A stretch of DNA of 64,000 nucleotides from contig JBEKGN010000005.1 in assembly GCA_050012775.1 (NCBI GenBank), positions 1 through 64,000 of the forward strand, given 5' to 3'. Under the pieces are notes generated by a model that was not told the origin of the DNA, did not search any database, and saw nothing but the letters and a program-made list of their open reading frames with translations. Of this stretch, positions 60,235 to 64,000 are shown in pieces. The stretch's first letter is position 1, and each line of letters begins with the position of its first letter. This DNA comes from Roseiarcus sp050012775. GTDB taxonomy: Bacteria > Pseudomonadota > Alphaproteobacteria > Rhizobiales > Beijerinckiaceae. Position numbers and translations under genes: made by a program.

Positions 60235-60666
60235 TCAGGTCTTCTTGGCTCGATATTTCTCGTGGCATCCCCCGCAATTCTTCAGCACGCCCGGCATTTG
60301 CGCCTGAAAACTCGCGGAGTCGACGATCCCCGTCGAGGCCGCCGCGACATCCTGAGCCAGTTTGGCGAAACGGGCGTTGACGTCCGCCTTGTTGTCCCAG
60401 ATCTCGGGCAGCGCGTTGGTGTCGCCGGTCTGGCTGTCGTCGGGGAACAGCGCGGGCGCCTTGGCCGCCGCTTCGCCATAGCTCTTCAAAGCCGCCTGGA
60501 CCGCGCCGAGGTCGAACGGCGCGCCCTTGAGCATGCCGACGACGATTTTCGTCGCGTCGCCATTGGCCTTCATCAGCGCGCGACGCTGCACGATCGCATC
60601 GCTGTCGGCGAGGACCGCGCCGAGGCCGACTACGAGAACAAGACCCGTCAAGACCAATCGTTTCAT
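60235..60666 (-). CDS. Cytochrome c' / c-556-like protein
   Basis: A 143-residue class II cytochrome c: signal peptide at about 1-20 (MKRLVLTGLVLVVGLGAVLA), four-helix bundle and a C-terminal haem motif CGGCHEKYR at 131-139. The ATG 60666 is chosen because the signal peptide starts there. It is periplasmic; c' proteins bind NO or act as electron carriers. It lies 46 bases before the diheme cytochrome c gene. Confidence 0.9.
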   Translation of the reverse strand: MKRLVLTGLVLVVGLGAVLADSDAIVQRRALMKANGDATKIVVGMLKGAPFDLGAVQAALKSYGEAAAKAPALFPDDSQTGDTNALPEIWDNKADVNARFAKLAQDVAAASTGIVDSASFQAQMPGVLKNCGGCHEKYRAKKT

Positions 60667-60869
60667 TGCAACGCCTCCCTCTTCGCCGATTCGAGAACCG
60701 GCCGCAAACTCGAATTTCATTCCTAAGCACGTCAAAGAAAAGCGCCGCGGTCAACAGCGGCCATCACTTTCTCGTGCCCGGCGCAGCGCGGCCGAACCGG
60801 CGCGGCGAATCCACTTTTAGCGATCCTGTGGAAGGTTTATGCTTGGCTTGCAATCCAAGGGAGGCGCAC

Positions 60870-61325
60870 ATGACTCTCATCGCATCGCGGCGTACCGTAA
60901 TCGGCGTTCTCGCTCTCGTCGGCGTGGCATGGGCGGGGTTCGCCCACGCGCAGCCCATCTCTTTTTCCGTCCAACTCAGCGGCGCCCAGCAAGTTCCCGC
61001 GGTTCAGACCGCCGGCGCCGGAAAGGCGGATTTGACCTATGACGCGACCACGCGGGTCCTTACATGGTCGATCGCCTATAGCGGCTTGTCCAGCCCGGCG
61101 ACCATGGCGCATTTCCACGGTCCGGCGGCCGCCGGCGCCAACGGCCCGGTGGCGCTCTGGTTGAGCAAGCAAGGAAGCCCCGCCGACAGCCCGATCACCG
61201 GCGAGGCGACGCTGAGCCCGGCGCAGGCCGAGCAGTTCGCGGCGGGTCAATGGTACATCAACGTGCATTCGAAGGACCATCCGTCCGGCGAAATTCGCGG
61301 TCAGGTGACGCCGCCCAAGGGCTGA
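60870..61325 (+). CDS. CHRD domain-containing secreted protein
   Basis: A 151-residue exported protein: signal peptide about 1-27 (IGVLALVGVAWAGFAHA), then a CHRD domain (FSVQLSGAQQVPAV, HFHGPAAAGANGPV, WYINVHSKDHPSGEIRGQV). CHRD proteins in bacteria are of unknown function; the His-rich motifs HFHG and NVHSKDHPSGEIRG are strongly kept. GGGAGG with a 6-base spacer fixes the start. It lies on the opposite strand inside the cytochrome cluster. Confidence 0.9.
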   Translation: MTLIASRRTVIGVLALVGVAWAGFAHAQPISFSVQLSGAQQVPAVQTAGAGKADLTYDATTRVLTWSIAYSGLSSPATMAHFHGPAAAGANGPVALWLSKQGSPADSPITGEATLSPAQAEQFAAGQWYINVHSKDHPSGEIRGQVTPPKG

Positions 61326-61334
61326 CGCGCCTCG

Positions 61335-62042
61335 CTACACGAATTTGACGAGCGCGATCGCGGCGGCGGCGCTGCAGGCGAGGAGCAACAGCGCGCGCGC
61401 CGAACTTTTCATCAGCGGCGGCCGCGTCGCCGGCGGCAGAACCTTGCGGCCGGCGACCATCGGCAGAAGCAGATTGTGCCGCTTGCCCACGGCGTAGGCG
61501 AGGATCGCGAGCAGGTGAATCGCGATCGCGGCCAGCAGCGCGTCCCAGAGAAACCGATCATGCGAATCGTCGATCAGATTGGCGATGAGAGCGGGGACGC
61601 GCTCGGATAGCGGCCCCTCCTCGGCGATATCGTTGCCGACATAGAGGCCGCTCAGGGTTTCCCCGAGCATGAGCGCGACAAGCAGCAGCACCATCCAGCC
61701 GCCCGCCGGGTTATGCCCAACCTGGAGATCGGGCTCGCGGCGCAGCGCATGGGCGAGATGCCGCGCCGCGGCGCGCGGCGAGGCGAGAAAGCTCGCGAAG
61801 CGCGCCGTTTGGCTGCCGAAAAAGCCCCACAGCAGCCGGAACAGCAGCGCGACGAGGAGCGCGTAGCCGGCTCGCGCGTGCCAATCCATCCAGTTCAACC
61901 GCGCCGTCGCGTAAGCGGCGCCGATCAGCGCGACGGCGAGCCAATGGAAAACGCGCGTCGGAACGTCCCAGACGACGATCTTGCGGCCGACGCCGGCCGC
62001 GTCGTCCGCCGAAAGCGCGGCGTCTGGACCGCGATGGCTCAT
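61335..62042 (-). CDS. Cytochrome b561-type membrane protein
   Basis: A 235-residue integral membrane protein with a cytochrome b/b6 (b561) domain. Helices lie near 35-50, 60-80, 115-130 and 165-190, with haem-ligand candidates in TRVFHWLAVAL, NWMDWHARAGYAL, VGHNPAGGWMVLLL and AIHLLAILAY. Soluble c-type cytochromes are its likely partners. It starts 79 bases after the molybdopterin subunit on the same strand and should move electrons across or along the inner membrane. Confidence 0.88.
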   Translation of the reverse strand: MSHRGPDAALSADDAAGVGRKIVVWDVPTRVFHWLAVALIGAAYATARLNWMDWHARAGYALLVALLFRLLWGFFGSQTARFASFLASPRAAARHLAHALRREPDLQVGHNPAGGWMVLLLVALMLGETLSGLYVGNDIAEEGPLSERVPALIANLIDDSHDRFLWDALLAAIAIHLLAILAYAVGKRHNLLLPMVAGRKVLPPATRPPLMKSSARALLLLACSAAAAIALVKFV

Positions 62043-62121
62043 TGCGCGCCGCCTCCGCCGCGTGATTGGCTCCCGTCGACGATGCGCGACGCCGAGGCCG
62101 GCGTTCCCCGCGTCGTCGTCT

Positions 62122-64000
62122 CTATCGCGCGCGGGACGATTTCGCGCCGGCGTTCTCGATCGCGCGATAGACCGCCAGCGGCGTCGCCGGCATGTCGATA
62201 TGATCGACGCGATAGGCGCGCCACAGCGCGTCGCCGACGGCGTTCATGACGGCGGGGGTCGAGCCGATCGAGCCCGCCTCGCCCGCGCCCTTGAAGCCGA
62301 GTGGATTGGTCGTCGAAGGGATATTGCGCGTTTCGAAATCGAAGTTCGGCAGGTCGCCGGCGCGCGGCATGCAATAGTCCATGAAGCTCGCGGTCAGCAA
62401 CTGCCCGCTTTCGTCGTAGATCGCGCGCTCCATCAGCGCCTGCCCGACCCCTTGCGCGATTCCGCCGTGCACCTGGCCCGCGAGCAGCAGCGGATTGAGC
62501 GTCGCGCCGAAATCGTCGACCACGGTGTAGCGGACGATCCGCGTCGCGCCGGTTTCCGGATCGATCTCGACCTCGCAAATATGCGTGCCGTTGGGATAGG
62601 TCGCGTTCGGCGGCGTGAAGGATTCGATCGCCGTCAGCTTCCGCGCCGTCGCGGCGGGCAGGGCGGCGATTTCGGCATAGGAGATCGCGCGGTCGGTGCC
62701 GGCGATGCGGATATGGCCGTCGGCGATTTCCAGATCGGCGACCGCCGCCTCCAATTTGTCCGCCGCCAGCTCCTTGAGCGAGGCGGCGAGCGTTTGCGAG
62801 GCGCGCGCCGTCATGACCGCGCCGACGGGAATCGAGCGCGAGCCGCCCGTGCCGTTGCCGCTGGCGACGCGATCGGTGTCGCCCTGCACGACCTTCACCC
62901 GTTCCAAGGGAACGTCGAGGTACTGCGAAACGACCTGCGCATAGGCCGTCTCGTGCCCCTGCCCGTTCGATTGCGTGCCGATCAGCAGCGTGAAATCGCC
63001 GTTCTTGTCGAGCGTGACCGAGCCCTCTTCGCCCTCGCCCCACGCGGTGCATTCGATATAGCTGGACATGCCGATTCCGCGAATGAACCCGCGCTTGCGC
63101 GCCTCCTCGGCGCGCTCGCCGAAGCCCGCGGCGTCGGCCTTGGCGAGGCAAGCGCGCATCGCGCCCTCGAAGTCCCCGACGTCGTAATCGCGATCGGTCC
63201 GGGTGTGGTAAGGCATCTGCGAGGACTTGACGAAATTGCGCGCGCGAATCTCCTCGGGCGGCAGACCCAACGCGCGCGCGCAGCGATCGACGAGCCGCTC
63301 CAGCACATAGGCCGCCTCGGGCCGCCCGGCGCCGCGATAGGCGTCGACGGGAACGGTGTGGGTGTAAACGCCGCGCACGCGCGCGTGCAGCGTTTCGATG
63401 CGGTAGGAGCCCGTCGCCATCGACGCCCCGAGCCAGGGAATATACGGCGCGAATTGCGAGAGATAGCCCCCGAGATTGCCGAGAATGTCGACGCGCAAGG
63501 CGAGAAACCGGCCCTCGGCGTCGAGCGCCATCTCGGCCGTGGTCACGTTGTCGCGGCCCTGCGCGTCGCCGACGAAATGCTCGGAACGGTCGGCCTGCCA
63601 GCGCACGGGGCGCCGCAGGCGCCGCGCGGCTTCGAGAACGAGCGGATATTCGCGATAGACGAAGCTCTTGGTGCCGAAGCCGCCGCCGACGTCCTTGGTG
63701 ACGACGCGCAGCTTGTCCGGCGAGATCTTCAGAATGCCTTTGGCGACGAGATCGCGCAGCCCATGCGCGCCCTGGCTGCCCGCGTGCAGGGTTAGGCGGT
63801 CGGTCTCGGCGTCGTATTCGGCCAGCGCGCCGCGCGGCTCGAGGAAATTGGCGACGACGCGCGGGTTGACGATCTTCACGCCGACGACATGGGACGCGCC
63901 GGCGAAGACTGCGTCGGTCGCTTGCCTATCGCCGATATGGGCGTCGTAGGCGACATTGCCGGGGGCGCCGGCGAAGGCCTGCGGCGCGCCCGGCCGCAAC
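62122..64000 (-). CDS. Xanthine dehydrogenase-family molybdopterin-binding subunit (partial)
   Basis: About 625 C-terminal residues of a large molybdenum hydroxylase subunit; the N-terminal part (about 130-150 residues expected) runs off the right edge. The second molybdopterin domain is clear: TKDVGGGFGTKSFVYREYPLV, the substrate-pocket region with AYRGAGR (not the AYxCSFR of CO dehydrogenase form I), IGTQSNGQGHETAYAQVVSQ, and the catalytic Glu in GAGEAGSIGSTPA near the end. The type is aldehyde oxidase or form II CoxL-like. The FeS and FAD subunits are not in view. It precedes the cytochrome b561-type gene. Confidence 0.9.
   Translation of the reverse strand, partial: LRPGAPQAFAGAPGNVAYDAHIGDRQATDAVFAGASHVVGVKIVNPRVVANFLEPRGALAEYDAETDRLTLHAGSQGAHGLRDLVAKGILKISPDKLRVVTKDVGGGFGTKSFVYREYPLVLEAARRLRRPVRWQADRSEHFVGDAQGRDNVTTAEMALDAEGRFLALRVDILGNLGGYLSQFAPYIPWLGASMATGSYRIETLHARVRGVYTHTVPVDAYRGAGRPEAAYVLERLVDRCARALGLPPEEIRARNFVKSSQMPYHTRTDRDYDVGDFEGAMRACLAKADAAGFGERAEEARKRGFIRGIGMSSYIECTAWGEGEEGSVTLDKNGDFTLLIGTQSNGQGHETAYAQVVSQYLDVPLERVKVVQGDTDRVASGNGTGGSRSIPVGAVMTARASQTLAASLKELAADKLEAAVADLEIADGHIRIAGTDRAISYAEIAALPAATARKLTAIESFTPPNATYPNGTHICEVEIDPETGATRIVRYTVVDDFGATLNPLLLAGQVHGGIAQGVGQALMERAIYDESGQLLTASFMDYCMPRAGDLPNFDFETRNIPSTTNPLGFKGAGEAGSIGSTPAVMNAVGDALWRAYRVDHIDMPATPLAVYRAIENAGAKSSRAR

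Overview
The window is 64 kb of high-GC chromosome from an alphaproteobacterium, most likely of the order Hyphomicrobiales (Rhizobiales). This rests on ChpT, DUF4167, DUF1491, DUF2336 and EipA/DUF1134 family proteins, a Caulobacter-type tad/cpa pilus operon and CtrA-like TTAA-N7-TTAA sites. The genus cannot be read from the sequence alone. Almost all of it is coding core genome. The only mobile DNA I can support is the end of an IS5-like element at the left edge. No tRNA, rRNA, CRISPR array, prophage or known defence island was seen.

Layout. 1-13 kb: IS5-like end, MFS transporter, fabI, a sigma-region-4 protein coupled to an anti-sigma factor, M17 aminopeptidase, a TadD-like lipoprotein, rpsT, DUF3297, nitroreductase, mutL and a pair of M16 peptidases. 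13-20 kb: rsmD and an RluB-like pseudouridine synthase with a long repetitive tail, tRNA adenosine deaminase, a Trm112-like protein, a DHFR-like protein, and serA/serC. serC has a leader RNA candidate, and a REP-like inverted pair lies between the two ser genes. 20-31 kb: envelope and hypothetical genes (DUF2336, MuiA-like, DUF4337, coiled-coil, EipA, cysQ), then chpT with a single-domain response regulator, DUF4167, a LOG-family protein and a secreted hypothetical. 31-44 kb: ribF-ileS-lspA, MaoC hydratase, HAD protein, CsaA, two tandem thioredoxins, a MarR/OmpR/EnvZ-type operon divergent from ilvE, and uvrD. 44-54 kb: the tad/cpa pilus operon (flp-cpaA-cpaB-cpaC-cpaD-cpaE-cpaF-tadB-tadC). 54-59 kb: cyclopropane-fatty-acid synthase, DUF1491, a peptidoglycan-binding-type membrane protein, a PAS histidine kinase, a small membrane protein and sufE. 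59-64 kb: a cytochrome-linked molybdenum hydroxylase module (diheme cytochrome c, cytochrome c', CHRD protein, cytochrome b561-type protein and a truncated molybdopterin subunit).

How the parts connect. Cell-cycle and polarity functions recur: ChpT with a CheY-like protein, a DivJ-like kinase, Tad pili and TadD. Five positions upstream of or beside these genes match TTAA-N7-TTAA perfectly or with one mismatch, so part of the window may form one CtrA-controlled group. The terminal cytochrome/molybdenum cluster looks like a periplasm-facing aldehyde- or alcohol-derived electron route, but its FeS and FAD subunits are not in the window.

No clearly undescribed system is proven here. The best leads are the shared CtrA-like sites, the switch-like serC leader, the tandem-repeat tail on the pseudouridine synthase, the sigma/anti-sigma pair beside a CRP-type palindrome, and the CHRD-containing redox module.
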